The notes: generated by a model not told the origin, from the letters alone. A stretch of 64,000 bases of DNA from Bradyrhizobium mercantei (GCF_001982635.1 NZ_MKFI01000002.1:1210309-1274308), one strand, 5' to 3'. Shown: positions 1 through 8,376, counted from the first letter of the stretch. A program made the numbers and translations.

Positions 1-815
1 TCGTCGAGCCAGCCGGGAAAGCTAACTTTGTTTAGAATGCCGAGGTCCTTGGCAAGCTTGCGGAACTCGTCAATTCGACCGCCGCCAGCGAGCGTCGCTC
101 GCCAGTGCAGATGCTTCAGGGTGGGGCTTGCGAGGGCGCGCAGTAGCTCCGGTACGCCTTTTCGAGCGCTGAGGTCTCCAAGAAAGAGGAGATGACATGG
201 CTTTCCCAAGACTCGCCGTCTATCGAGATCCGGCTCGGGATCCGCGACGGCGTTGTGCAGGACCGTCACGCGGTCCCTGTCCACTTGGAGCAATTGGGCA
301 ACCACTTCCAAGTCTCGCCGCCCAAGCACTATCACCGCCGCCGCGCCACGAAACGTCGTTGCAATCAGCCTTTTGAGAAACGTGCCCCGGCTCCTGTAAT
401 ATTCACCATAATCGCAGTCGTGGAGATGCAGGACGCAGCGCAGCCCAAGTGCTCGGGCCACGTTCAAAAGAATGATCTTACGAATGGTGCTGCCGCGGCC
501 TGCGATGTTGAAATGCGCCACACAGGGCGACGAAAGACGCACGCGAAACAATGCAAGCATTGTGCGGGCAAGAAAAATAACGGCGCTGGGAACATGCCGT
601 GGTGAAGAGCCAAGGTGCCGCGGGCCACGCGAATCGACGACTCGGTACCGCAGTCTTTGCTCGGTGTGTTGATAGGCCCGGAGGAAATAGCCCATCTGGC
701 GGCCGATACCACCGCCATGCTCCAGTCCGCCCGGGGTGACAATAAGAACGGTGCGCGTCCGCAGAGCGTCAGTCTCAGTGTCGTCGCGCTTCGCGAAAAC
801 CGATTTGGAATTCAC
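1..815 (-). CDS. Glycosyltransferase family 4, C-terminus beyond left edge
   Basis: Read directly from the minus strand: an open frame of 271 codons runs from a GTG at 815 to the window edge with no stop. Near residue 22 lies TVLIVTPGGLEHGGGIG, the glycine-rich N-terminal loop of GT-B enzymes. The middle has LHLHDCDYGEYY and AVIVLGRRDLEVV, and the last part starts LLFLGDLSARKGVPELL, the usual opening of the nucleotide-sugar-binding domain of GT4 enzymes. The GTG overlaps the stop of the upstream epimerase (GTGA), which points to translational coupling and decides the start. Likely adds a sugar, probably from a nucleotide sugar, to a lipid-linked glycan at the inner membrane. Donor and acceptor cannot be read. 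The E-x7-E region lies outside the window. Confidence 0.85.
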   Translation of the reverse strand, partial: MNSKSVFAKRDDTETDALRTRTVLIVTPGGLEHGGGIGRQMGYFLRAYQHTEQRLRYRVVDSRGPRHLGSSPRHVPSAVIFLARTMLALFRVRLSSPCVAHFNIAGRGSTIRKIILLNVARALGLRCVLHLHDCDYGEYYRSRGTFLKRLIATTFRGAAAVIVLGRRDLEVVAQLLQVDRDRVTVLHNAVADPEPDLDRRRVLGKPCHLLFLGDLSARKGVPELLRALASPTLKHLHWRATLAGGGRIDEFRKLAKDLGILNKVSFPGWLD

Positions 816-1957
816 TGACGTGTTCCCGCCGGTTCAGTCTGTAAGTTATGCAATTCGCCTTTGTTGCGTGCTGACGCGCCACCAGCCGTAGATTCGGCTT
901 GCTTAAGGCTGAATCCCATTCCGACCAAGTGTTCTGCGTTGCGCGGGGCTGGAACACCAGTATCGAGGGGTTTGGCGTCTTTTCCGGCTTGAGGAGCGTT
1001 TCTCATAACTTGGGCCGCAATCCACTGGTAAGTCGATTCGAGCCCTGCGCGGAGCGATTGGCTCGGGTCCCAGCCGAGCTTCTCCCTGATCAGGCGGTTG
1101 TCGGAGTTCCGACCACGCACGCCCTGCGGTCCGGGCACGTGGTTCTTGCCAATCCGCTTGCCGGCGATATCCGCCACCAGGTCCACAAGCTGGTTGATGG
1201 TGACCATTTCTTCCGAACCAATGTTGACCGGGCCGGAGAAGTTCGAGCGCATCAGCCGCACGGTGCCCTCGATACATTCGTCGATGTAAAGGAAAGAGCG
1301 GGTTTGCTCGCCGTCGCCCCACACTTCGACATCCTCGCCGTTGCGCGCCATGGCGACTTTGCGACAGACCGCGGCTGGGGCCTTTTCGCGGCCTCCGGTC
1401 CACGTGCCCTCTGGTCCAAAGATATTATGATAGCGCGCGATGTGGGTCTGCATCCCGTAGTTTCGCCGATAAGCCAGATACAGGCGCTCGCTGAACAGCT
1501 TTTCCCAACCGTACTCGCTGTCAGGCGCGGCTGGATAAGCCGAGTCCTCCGAGCACTTCGGGTTTTTCGGATCTTCCTGGTTATAGGCCGGATACATGCA
1601 GGCCGACGACGAATAGAAAATCTTTCTGACGCCGCGCTTGTGACAAGCGTCGAGCACGCTCGAATTGATCGTGACTGAGTTATGCATGACGTTGGCGTCA
1701 TGCTCGCCGGTGAAAATATAGCCGGCGCCGCCCATGTCGGCGGCGAGTTGATAGACTTCATCAAATCGGCGGTCCACGACGGCGCGACAAAATCCCTGAT
1801 CCCGCAGGTCGCCGATGACGAAATCGTCGGCGTGGGTCTCGGAGAACTCATGAAACTTCAGGTCGGCCCCGCGAACCCAAAATCCGTCCTTTTTTAATCG
1901 CTTGACAAGATGGCCGGCGATAAATCCGCCGGCTCCGCAGACCAGGGCATATTTCAT
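812..1957 (-). CDS. NAD-dependent SDR epimerase, GDP-mannose 3,5-epimerase-like
   Basis: Extended SDR of 381 residues. The Rossmann glycine motif GAGGFIAGH is at residues 8-16, the catalytic YGWEK at 149-153, and the serine stretch YSSSACMYP at about 115-123. The ACMYP and YGWEKL blocks, the NIFGPEGTW segment and the QTRSFLYIDE block are characteristic of plant-type GDP-mannose 3,5-epimerases, so a GDP-hexose substrate is the best guess. The first 325 residues cover the family fold. The last 55 or so are a low-complexity tail not expected in the family. An AGGG-containing ribosome site precedes the ATG. It is coupled to the downstream glycosyltransferase by a GTGA overlap and preceded by an AT-rich promoter region at 1975-2100. 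Substrate identity is inference. Confidence 0.85.
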   Translation of the reverse strand: MKYALVCGAGGFIAGHLVKRLKKDGFWVRGADLKFHEFSETHADDFVIGDLRDQGFCRAVVDRRFDEVYQLAADMGGAGYIFTGEHDANVMHNSVTINSSVLDACHKRGVRKIFYSSSACMYPAYNQEDPKNPKCSEDSAYPAAPDSEYGWEKLFSERLYLAYRRNYGMQTHIARYHNIFGPEGTWTGGREKAPAAVCRKVAMARNGEDVEVWGDGEQTRSFLYIDECIEGTVRLMRSNFSGPVNIGSEEMVTINQLVDLVADIAGKRIGKNHVPGPQGVRGRNSDNRLIREKLGWDPSQSLRAGLESTYQWIAAQVMRNAPQAGKDAKPLDTGVPAPRNAEHLVGMGFSLKQAESTAGGASARNKGELHNLQTEPAGTRQ

Positions 1958-1965
1958 AATTCTCT

Positions 1966-2104
1966 ACCCTTATTCATTGCGTCGAAGTCAAACGAACTGG
2001 GACGCCAACAATTAAATCAATAACCTCGGCAGAACACAATAGCGCAAATAAATTAAATATCAACAATTAATGCGTATTAAATACCACGGTTTCTAGCATG
2101 AAGC
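1966..2104 (-). promoter_or_regulatory. AT-rich upstream region of the epimerase operon with repeated CAACAATTAA
   Basis: About 140 bases far richer in A/T than the flanks, directly upstream of the minus-strand epimerase. The decamer CAACAATTAA occurs at 2006-2015 and again at 2061-2070, and the 13-mer AAATAAATTAAAT at 2046-2058 recurs at 6096-6108 in front of the flippase. This suggests a promoter with sites for an AT-preferring regulator. No exact -35/-10 pair could be assigned. Confidence 0.4.
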
Positions 2105-2240
2105 GCGTCAGCTGCGGCAGCTAGGCACACGACAACACCTCGGCCGCTGCCACCTCAAAGCCGCGAAAGGTGATGCCGCCAACGTCATTCTCTCCGCCCT
2201 CGGCCGCAATCTGCTGTTGCGCGCCTATTTCGAAGGGCCA
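2105..2240 (+). pseudogene. IS5-family transposase C-terminal fragment
   Basis: On the plus strand, translation around 2140-2230 gives RCHLKAAKGDAANVILSALG, which closely matches the conserved end of IS5-group transposases (R-C-H-L-x-G-x-x-G-D-A-x-N-x-x-L-x-A-x-G). There is no start, no DDE core and no intact frame around it, so this is a leftover of one element end. It directly precedes an IS66 remnant, marking a junction of two dead elements. Family assignment rests on this one motif. Confidence 0.6.
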
Positions 2241-2284
2241 TCGCGTTAACAAGACGGCGGAGGTCGATGGGCAGCCTCGATAAT

Positions 2285-2630
2285 CCCGTTGCCGGCCGCC
2301 GGTCGGATATGCCTCGCGACCGGCCATAGCGTCGCTGGCCTTGCAGGTTCAGGAGATCTTGCATCGCAACCCGCTCAGCGGCCACCTGTCTTGCTTCCGG
2401 GTCGTCGCGGCAATCTGCTGAAGGCGAAACCGATGAAGCCCGCGCCGCCTTTCACCAATGATATCACGGCCAAGGCGCCCGACTGTTCACCAAGCGCCTG
2501 GAGCGTGGCTGCTTTATTTGGCCGAACCTGGCCGACGGTGTGGTGACGATCTCGTCTGCAATTCGCTTATCTGTTGTCCGGCACATCTGCAGGAGACGTT
2601 GCGGCCGATATCAGTCGGGTGAAGCTGATT
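2285..2630 (+). pseudogene. IS66-family TnpB remnant, several frameshifts
   Basis: Plus-strand pieces in different frames spell the usual IS66 TnpB protein in order: SLALQVQEILHRNPLSGHL (about 2331-2390), GRRGNLLK (about 2400-2424), then GQGARLFTKRLERGCF and LADGVVTIS (about 2465-2555), then AYLLSGTSAGDVAADIS (about 2565-2615). At least two frame changes separate them, so no product can be made. The fragment ends against the stop codon of the minus-strand glycosyltransferase at 2611, so the insertion or later deletion may have set that gene's present C-terminus. Confidence 0.75.
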
Positions 2631-3837
2631 GTGCTGCCTGTGAGGCGATCTGCTCGAGCCGTTCCGCGCGAGCCTGCATTTTGCAAGTTGGCGCAAGCCC
2701 GATAGTATCGAACACGACGCGAATTCGATATAGCCAGTCGTGCCTTCGCGCGGCCTCCCGAACATTGTTGCGCCGAATCGCTCGCAATCGCTCGGGGTCG
2801 CCATTCAGGTCCGCAAGGATGTGGACAATATCCGGAGAATCGAAGGGCACTTGGATCACCGCATCCGACCAATCGAACTGCTGTTTGAATTCCTCCGTGC
2901 GCGGCGCCTCGCCGATCATTACCGTGCCCGCCGCGGCGCCCTCGTAGAACCGCGCGGAGATTAGATCGCCGCCCGTCGTATCCGGTATATTCACATAGCC
3001 GCGATTGGCGATGAAGTAGCGGCTGTGTTTGAGCAATGTCGCAAGCATTCGGCGGTGTTCGTGCGGGCTGTCGACGCGGAAGGTACGGTGCTTCAGGTCC
3101 GCGCCACTCGCAGCCACAGTGTCGTAGTAGTAGAAGCTTTGCCGCTGTTCGGCGTCATCGAGCAGCGCCTGATGCGTGACCGGCGAGCGCCGCCCGATGT
3201 TGCAGACGTCGATCGGGCGCGGTCGATCAAGCGATGCGGGCGTGAAACGCGGCACGTCAACGGCGAGCGGCAGGTAGGTGCACGGTCGACCGGTGATGCG
3301 CGCTACGTCCTTAAGGCTGTGACTGGACCCAATGAAGATGTGGTCAAAAGCTGATAAGAGCTCGAAGAAATACACCGGCAACGAATCCGACGGGACTTCG
3401 GTGATAAAGCACGCCGCCTTGCGGCAGCGCTGACGCCAGTTGGGAATCATCGCGAGCGAGTACAATTCGTGGCTAAGGGTGAAAATCGGAAAAAAGAGCT
3501 CGAAATCACGCTCCAGGATCACTTTGTTGCGTGGATAAGGCGCGAGCTGGCGCGCAAGCCTGGGCGATCCGGATGCCAGGCGCGCGAGTTTGTAGGCGCG
3601 CCGGGAGAACTTCAGAGCCGGCAGGTCGGTCGCGTCGATTCGCTGAGCCTCCGTAACAGCTGCAAAAACGTCCTCAAATTCGTACGCGAGACAATAGGCA
3701 ACGACATCAGCGATCCGTCGCTGCGACAATAACAATACATTACCTTGCACGAGGTCCGCGCCTCCAACCAATTCAACGTTCAGGATGCAGCACGTTTCGC
3801 TCACGGCGACAATATACTCGCCTTTTATCTCCGCCAA
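2611..3837 (-). CDS. CgeB/group 1-like glycosyltransferase
   Basis: 408 residues. The C-terminal half carries the layout of GT-B proteins of the CgeB/YkvP type: IDVCNIGRRSP opening the second Rossmann domain (about residue 228), then YFIANRGYVN, and the block ISARFYEGAAAGTVMIGEAP (about 310-330), where an acidic residue next to a glycine-rich turn is the expected nucleotide-sugar site. The N-terminal half is diverged. The stop at 2611 abuts the IS66 remnant, so the last 10-20 residues may be replaced sequence. No signal peptide or membrane segment is evident, so it is a cytoplasmic enzyme acting on a membrane-bound glycan. Donor and linkage unknown. Confidence 0.75.
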   Translation of the reverse strand: MAEIKGEYIVAVSETCCILNVELVGGADLVQGNVLLLSQRRIADVVAYCLAYEFEDVFAAVTEAQRIDATDLPALKFSRRAYKLARLASGSPRLARQLAPYPRNKVILERDFELFFPIFTLSHELYSLAMIPNWRQRCRKAACFITEVPSDSLPVYFFELLSAFDHIFIGSSHSLKDVARITGRPCTYLPLAVDVPRFTPASLDRPRPIDVCNIGRRSPVTHQALLDDAEQRQSFYYYDTVAASGADLKHRTFRVDSPHEHRRMLATLLKHSRYFIANRGYVNIPDTTGGDLISARFYEGAAAGTVMIGEAPRTEEFKQQFDWSDAVIQVPFDSPDIVHILADLNGDPERLRAIRRNNVREAARRHDWLYRIRVVFDTIGLAPTCKMQARAERLEQIASQAAQSASPD

Positions 3838-3876
3838 GTGCGCTTTCCGATTTGGAAGGATGGCCCGGCGCGTACT

Positions 3877-4440
3877 TTAGGATAGCTGAACTCCTTCAGC
3901 ACCTCCGGTGTCGATACCGATCATTCTGGCGACCAGCCGCACCATCGCATGCGGCCCTGTCTTCGGTGCTCGCTCGAGCCGCTCGGCACGTGTCTTTTCG
4001 ATCGATCTGATCTGCTCACGGACTAGGTGTTTAGTCCCGGCATTTGCTGGAGCGGATTGAATTTGAATCGTTCTGGCTGGGCAGTCCAGCATTTGCAGAT
4101 GTATTCGCAAGGTGTGACGGCAGCGCGCTTGGCGGCGGGCCCTACCATTTTTTGAAAGGAGCTCGCGAAGGGCAGCCGCATCGAGCATCTGCTCGGCCAG
4201 AAGCTTCTTCAGCTTCGCATTCTCCTCCTCCAACGCCTTCGGTCGCTTGGCCTCGGAGACATCCACGCCGCCGAATTTGGCCTTCCAGTTGTGGATTGTC
4301 GCTTCGGAGATCCCATGCTTGCGAGCCAGGTCGGCTGTCTTCGCCCTAGCCTCATACTCCTTCAACACAGCGATAACCAGCGCTCGCACCAATCGTTGCC
4401 ACCTGCGAAAATGGCCGAGCGAACCTACCGTTGCGCGCAC
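3877..4440 (-). pseudogene. Chimeric transposase remnant: IS3 OrfA joined to an IS110 fragment
   Basis: The first 95 residues are IS3-family OrfA: a helix-turn-helix (VLKEYEARAKTADLARKHGIS) and the leucine-zipper stretch ALEEENAKLKKLLAEQM. At the A-run (TTTCAAAAAATGG, near 4150) where IS3 elements shift frame into OrfB, the frame continues for only a few OrfB-like residues. It then passes into VREQIRSIEKTRAERLERAP and GPHAMVRLVARMIGID, which belong to the C-terminal part of IS110-type transposases. The ORF is open only by accident of the fusion. It shows that one element landed in another and both decayed. No function is expected. Confidence 0.75.
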
Positions 4441-4456
4441 CCACTTCGTCCCGCCG

Positions 4457-5956
4457 CTATCGATTCCTCAGTAGATCCTGCACGACCGAGCCCGCAATCT
4501 TAATCGGCTCGGTAAGCCGGAACAGGCCCACAACTATGATTAGGTAAATGCAGATACAGAAGCCCGCCGACAAGAAGATGCGGACGAAGCCGGAACAATC
4601 GGTGAGAGCGTTCGTTTGCAGCCACCAGCCCCCAGCCGCCGTGCTGATTGCGCCGATCAGCTGCGGGCCTACGGCCCGAACTACGAGTGTGGCGCCAATG
4701 CCTATCGGGCGGCCCGCATAACTGATCGAGGGTACGGCAATGAGGATGCTTGCGATGACGCCCGCGACGGCGACCCCCATAGCGCCAAACGGCAGACCTC
4801 CGAGAACCGCCGCGACCTGGACAACGAGCGAAACGACCCCCCAGTTTCGCCAGCGGTCCACCCTGCCAATGGAAAGATGCAGCCAGCCCTGTGAGAGTTC
4901 AACGGCATGGAAAATTCCGCGCAAGGCAATAATAGTCAGGAGTGAACCGGTCGCTTGCCACTTTTCCCCCAACAATATAACCGTCAGGTCTTCGGCCGTC
5001 ACCGACAAGATCGCCGCCATGGGCATGACGAAGAACGCTACTCCAGACAATGCCGTTTCGTACTTTTGCGCAAGGGCAGCTGGATTGGATTGAAATTTGC
5101 TAAGGCCCGCGCTTCCGACCGCGTGCAACTGACCGAGCGCCGTTAAGATAGAGTTCTCATAAAGTGTCACTGCGTTTTGATAATAGCCCACCACATCGGG
5201 CCGGTAGAACAAGCCCAGCGCAATCCGGTCGACCGCTTTGGCCATAGCATACGTGACTGAAAAGCCGACCACGTGCAGCCCAAAACGGACCATTGACTTC
5301 ACTTCATCGTCAAAGATGGGAAATCCGGGCCTCCATCGGCAGGCGAGCCACGCTCCGATGGCCACGCATAGCGTGTTCACAATCGGGCGGAGCACCAGCG
5401 CCCAGTAACCGTAACCGCAATATGCGATAAGGATGGCAACGGCAATTCCTGCCAGAGTGCCGAGAAACTGTATTTTGGCAACTGTGCCAAATTGCATGGT
5501 TCGTCGCAAAAGCGCTAGGTGCTGATTTGACACCCCCCACAGCACGAAGGTAAGCGCAGTACACAGTGCGATAGGCTCTAGCCTAGGTTCGCGATAGATC
5601 CATGCAATCAGCGGGCTGCAGGCAGCCACCACCAACGCAATTGCCAACCCAATCGCACTGCTAAGCCAAAAAAGGCTGCTGACCTGGCTTCGAGTTATCT
5701 TGCTTCTTTGTATTGTAGCATCTCCAAGGCCAAAATCGATTAGCAATGGCGCAAAGCTCGTCAGAACGGTGACGATCGCAACGAGTCCAAAATCCGCCGG
5801 CGCCAAGAGCCGTGCCAAGACGATCGCTGCGGCTATTTGGAGAGCGCCGCTACCGTATTGCATCGCGACCGATGCGATACCGCCGCGCAAAGCTAGCCGC
5901 CCCAGATCCCCCGATTCCTTGTGGTCCTCGAAATAAGTTCCCGCGCCTTCGGCCAT
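4457..5956 (-). CDS. Wzx-type polysaccharide flippase (PST family, WzxC/ExoT-like)
   Basis: 499 residues with about 12-14 hydrophobic segments spread over the whole length, typical of O-antigen/exopolysaccharide flippases. The N-terminal GGIASVAMQYGSGALQIAAAIVLARLLAPADFGLVAI-type opening (quoted here as residues 24-60) is the standard first two helices of the polysaccharide synthase family, and the LSxGWLHLSIGRVDRW segment matches the WzxC/AmsL branch. It would flip undecaprenyl-linked repeat units across the inner membrane. It stands alone on the minus strand between IS debris, facing a divergent gene over an AT-rich 281-bp spacer. Confidence 0.88.
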   Translation of the reverse strand: MAEGAGTYFEDHKESGDLGRLALRGGIASVAMQYGSGALQIAAAIVLARLLAPADFGLVAIVTVLTSFAPLLIDFGLGDATIQRSKITRSQVSSLFWLSSAIGLAIALVVAACSPLIAWIYREPRLEPIALCTALTFVLWGVSNQHLALLRRTMQFGTVAKIQFLGTLAGIAVAILIAYCGYGYWALVLRPIVNTLCVAIGAWLACRWRPGFPIFDDEVKSMVRFGLHVVGFSVTYAMAKAVDRIALGLFYRPDVVGYYQNAVTLYENSILTALGQLHAVGSAGLSKFQSNPAALAQKYETALSGVAFFVMPMAAILSVTAEDLTVILLGEKWQATGSLLTIIALRGIFHAVELSQGWLHLSIGRVDRWRNWGVVSLVVQVAAVLGGLPFGAMGVAVAGVIASILIAVPSISYAGRPIGIGATLVVRAVGPQLIGAISTAAGGWWLQTNALTDCSGFVRIFLSAGFCICIYLIIVVGLFRLTEPIKIAGSVVQDLLRNR

Positions 5957-6237
5957 GCTCGGTCAATCATCCTCGGTCAGCCAGGAAAATGGATGCATAC
6001 CGCACCTGCTTGCGGAGCCCACTGCAATTTTACGTATATTAATTCCAGCGCAGCACATTTAACTATTGAAAACATCGTATGTCGAGCTACAATTAAAATA
6101 AATTAAATGGACATAAAACTCCAAATGATTGGCCTCTATCGAAGCAGGTGGGCTCCTAGCCGCGAGCCGCCCTCCCAGGATACGCGGGTAGATGTGTTTG
6201 CGGCGCAACGCTCGGGCCTAGCCCAAGGGGGACGTGT
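5957..6237. promoter_or_regulatory. Divergent AT-rich intergenic region
   Basis: Spacer between the flippase (minus) and the duplicated Cys-domain gene (plus). Positions 6030-6135 are AT-rich and contain AAATAAATTAAAT at 6096-6108, identical to 2046-2058 upstream of the epimerase operon. It should hold promoters for both directions. No clear -35/-10 could be assigned. Confidence 0.4.
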
Positions 6238-7308
6238 ATGACACTGCAAGCAGGGGATTGGGTGGAGGTCCGAAGCAAGGAGGAAATCTTGCGGTCACTC
6301 GACAGGAACGGCCGCTTGGAAGGGATGCCCTTTATGCCGCAAATGCTTGAATATTGCGGCCGGCGCTTCAAAGTGTACAAGCGTGCGCACAAGACTTGCG
6401 ATACGATTAATCCTATTGCAGGTCGGCGGCTTGCCAACTCAGTGCATCTCGAAACGCGTTGCAACGGCAAAGCGTACGGCGGTTGTCAGGCCGAGTGCCT
6501 GATATTCTGGAAGGAGGCTTGGCTCAAGCCGATAGAGGAAAAAGCCAGTTCTAATCACGTTTCGAGCGACAGAAACGCGCTTGAACTTGAGGCGCAGATC
6601 AATGGGATCGGCTGCTCGGCAGACGACGTGTGGCAGGCTACATGCGTCCGCGGGCGGCAAGATGACGATACAAGATACATGTGCCAAGCGACGGAACTGC
6701 CAGTCTTCACGACCCCCCTTTCATGGTGGGACGTCAGGCAATACATGGAGGATTACGTTTCGGGAAACGTCAGCTTGGGCACGATACTTCGTGGTTTCGC
6801 ATATCTCAGCTACTATCATTTGACACTGGCGAAGAGGGGTAGGTTGGGCCGTCCCGCTCGTTGGCTTTATGATAAGGTTCAAGGGCGCGTCGGCGGGGTG
6901 CCCTTCCCGCGAAGGAGCGGAAGCCTTGCGGGTGGCCAGCCTACCCCGGTAGTCGATCTAAATCTGCAGCCCGGGGAATTAGTTCGAATCAAATCGCACA
7001 AGGAGATCCTGTCGACTCTCAACGGAAGTATGAATCGAGGCTTGCTCTTCGAGGCTGAACTAGTTCCGTACTGTGGCGGCGTTTATCGGGTCCGAACCCG
7101 GGTCACGAAATTTATAAATGAAGCGACAGGAAAGATGTCGACAATGAAAACCCCGGCAGTCATTTTGGACGGGGTATGGTGCCGGTCGCGCTACGCCAAT
7201 TGCCGAATGTTCTGCCCAAGAAGCATTTATTCTTGGTGGCGCGAAGCCTGGCTGGAGAGAGTCTCTGAAGAGCCCGCGGTCGAAATGAAGTGCGGTGCCA
7301 AGAATTAG
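6238..7308 (+). CDS. Unrecognised protein with a duplicated cysteine/tryptophan domain
   Basis: 356 residues, start at ATG 6238 supported by AAGGGGGA six bases upstream. The protein holds two copies of one domain of about 95 residues. Copy 1 (4-101) begins AGDWVEVRSKEEIL and has C40, C75, C83, C87, then WKEAWL. Copy 2 (245-345) begins PGELVRIKSHKEIL and has C279, C315, C322, C326, then WREAWL. The opening resembles a small SH3/KOW-like beta fold, and the C-x35-C-x6/7-C-x3-C pattern suggests a metal or disulfide site. A middle part (about 120-215) has further cysteines (126, 136, 149) and a hydrophobic helix region. No signal peptide, so probably cytoplasmic. I do not recognise the family. Position among sugar genes suggests a role in polysaccharide assembly, but this is guesswork. 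Confidence 0.8.
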   Translation: MTLQAGDWVEVRSKEEILRSLDRNGRLEGMPFMPQMLEYCGRRFKVYKRAHKTCDTINPIAGRRLANSVHLETRCNGKAYGGCQAECLIFWKEAWLKPIEEKASSNHVSSDRNALELEAQINGIGCSADDVWQATCVRGRQDDDTRYMCQATELPVFTTPLSWWDVRQYMEDYVSGNVSLGTILRGFAYLSYYHLTLAKRGRLGRPARWLYDKVQGRVGGVPFPRRSGSLAGGQPTPVVDLNLQPGELVRIKSHKEILSTLNGSMNRGLLFEAELVPYCGGVYRVRTRVTKFINEATGKMSTMKTPAVILDGVWCRSRYANCRMFCPRSIYSWWREAWLERVSEEPAVEMKCGAKN

Positions 7309-7324
7309 CTGCGAGCTTTTCGGC

Positions 7325-7680
7325 CAGCAGAGACGTTTTGGCATCCTCAAATGCCGGGCCAGAGTTCGAAAGAGGTCCGGATTCCAACATTTGCCCTACA
7401 AATCTTCGTCGGATCCCCGCCAAAATGCGCCCGCGCCTCCTGCGGCGCCGCGACGCAGAACGAGGTGTCCATCATGTTCGACAGCCGCCACGCCAGCACC
7501 GCCCGGCTCGCCCAGTCCATGATCGCCACGAGATAGAGGAAGGCGCGCCCGATCGGAATGTAGGTGATGTCTGCACACCAGACTTCGTCCGGCCGCCCGA
7601 TCGTGAGACCGCGCAAGAAAATATCCTGTGTCCAGGCACCGGCCTGGCCGTCTCCTCAGATGAAAACCGGAGTTCACCAC
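7325..7680 (-). pseudogene. IS3-family OrfB (integrase core) remnant
   Basis: Minus-strand translation from about 7620 gives LRGLTIGRPDEVWCADITYI, then FLYLVAIMDWASRAVLAWRLS, the beginning of the DDE core of IS3 OrfB with its first catalytic Asp in ADITYI. The preceding piece PGHRIF lies in another frame, and after about 7470 the sequence no longer follows the family, so the second Asp and the Glu are missing. It cannot be the partner of the OrfA piece at 3.9-4.4 kb in one intact element, because the order on the minus strand is reversed. Confidence 0.75.
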
Positions 7681-7722
7681 TAATGCATGAGCCCGCTCGC
7701 ATGAGCTTGAGCACTGGACCGT

Positions 7723-8376
7723 TCAACCCAATGCGAGTTTTCTTGCCACAAAAGCCTCCGCATAACCCTCTGGCGCTCGGCATTCCATTCCCCGAAGTCG
7801 CGCTAGTCCGCGGAAGACTTCGGGATCGAACCATTGTTTGGACCGCTGGCTTCCGAAGCGCGAAATCAAGAGATCAATTTTGCGCTCTAGCGCCCGAGCC
7901 GAAACGGGCGCGTAGAAGTTCGGCTGCCCCAGATCCCCATCCCATTTGGGGATCTCGTATTCCAGGATGAAATGATCGCGGAATGTGTTCCAGGTCAGGC
8001 GAGATACCTGTCGATGGTCCTGATGCGCGTCTTCGCTTCGATGCGTGAGAATTAGATCCGGCCGAACGCGCTCCTTTAGGGTCTCGAACCAACCCTTGAT
8101 CTGCTCGCCCTGCTCCGGAAAGAAGCCATCTCGAAAGTTCATTGTCTCGACTCGAACGCTAGCTGCTTCGGACAGAAACTCCGCCGCGGAAGCCCTCGCC
8201 TCGCCCTCGCGCTCGCCCGCCGCACTGAGAACACACCAGTGCACATCGAGGCGAACGCCACGCCCGAGCAGACTCAGGACCGTCGCTCCTGCGCCTATTT
8301 CGATGTCATCCGAATGGGCGCCCAGGCAAAGCACGGAAAGGCGGTCTCCGGGTGCGATAAGCCGCAAGCCTTTCAT
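7723..8376 (-). CDS. PIG-L (LmbE-like) deacetylase
   Basis: 217 residues from ATG 8376, which overlaps the cytidylyltransferase stop as ATGA; this and the family N-terminus (LSVLCLGAHSDDIEIG) decide the start against a longer frame to 8418. The zinc motif AHSDD (20-24) and the distal H118-x-D-H121 are both present, so an active metal-dependent N-deacetylase is expected. Relatives remove an acetyl group from N-acetylated sugars or similar amides. Last gene of a tightly coupled three-gene operon with a C-methyltransferase and a CDP-sugar synthase, so it probably acts on a nucleotide-linked or lipid-linked amino sugar. Substrate unknown. Confidence 0.88.
   Translation of the reverse strand: MKGLRLIAPGDRLSVLCLGAHSDDIEIGAGATVLSLLGRGVRLDVHWCVLSAAGEREGEARASAAEFLSEAASVRVETMNFRDGFFPEQGEQIKGWFETLKERVRPDLILTHRSEDAHQDHRQVSRLTWNTFRDHFILEYEIPKWDGDLGQPNFYAPVSARALERKIDLLISRFGSQRSKQWFDPEVFRGLARLRGMECRAPEGYAEAFVARKLALG

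Noticed and set aside
899..1678. 259-codon plus-strand open frame opposite the epimerase
   Set aside because: Exact antisense shadow of a clearly conserved SDR gene; no family motif in this frame.
3877..7680. One composite IS3 element with OrfA at 4.1 kb and OrfB at 7.5 kb
   Set aside because: Both are on the minus strand but in the wrong order for one element, with a flippase and another gene between; more likely two separate insertions.
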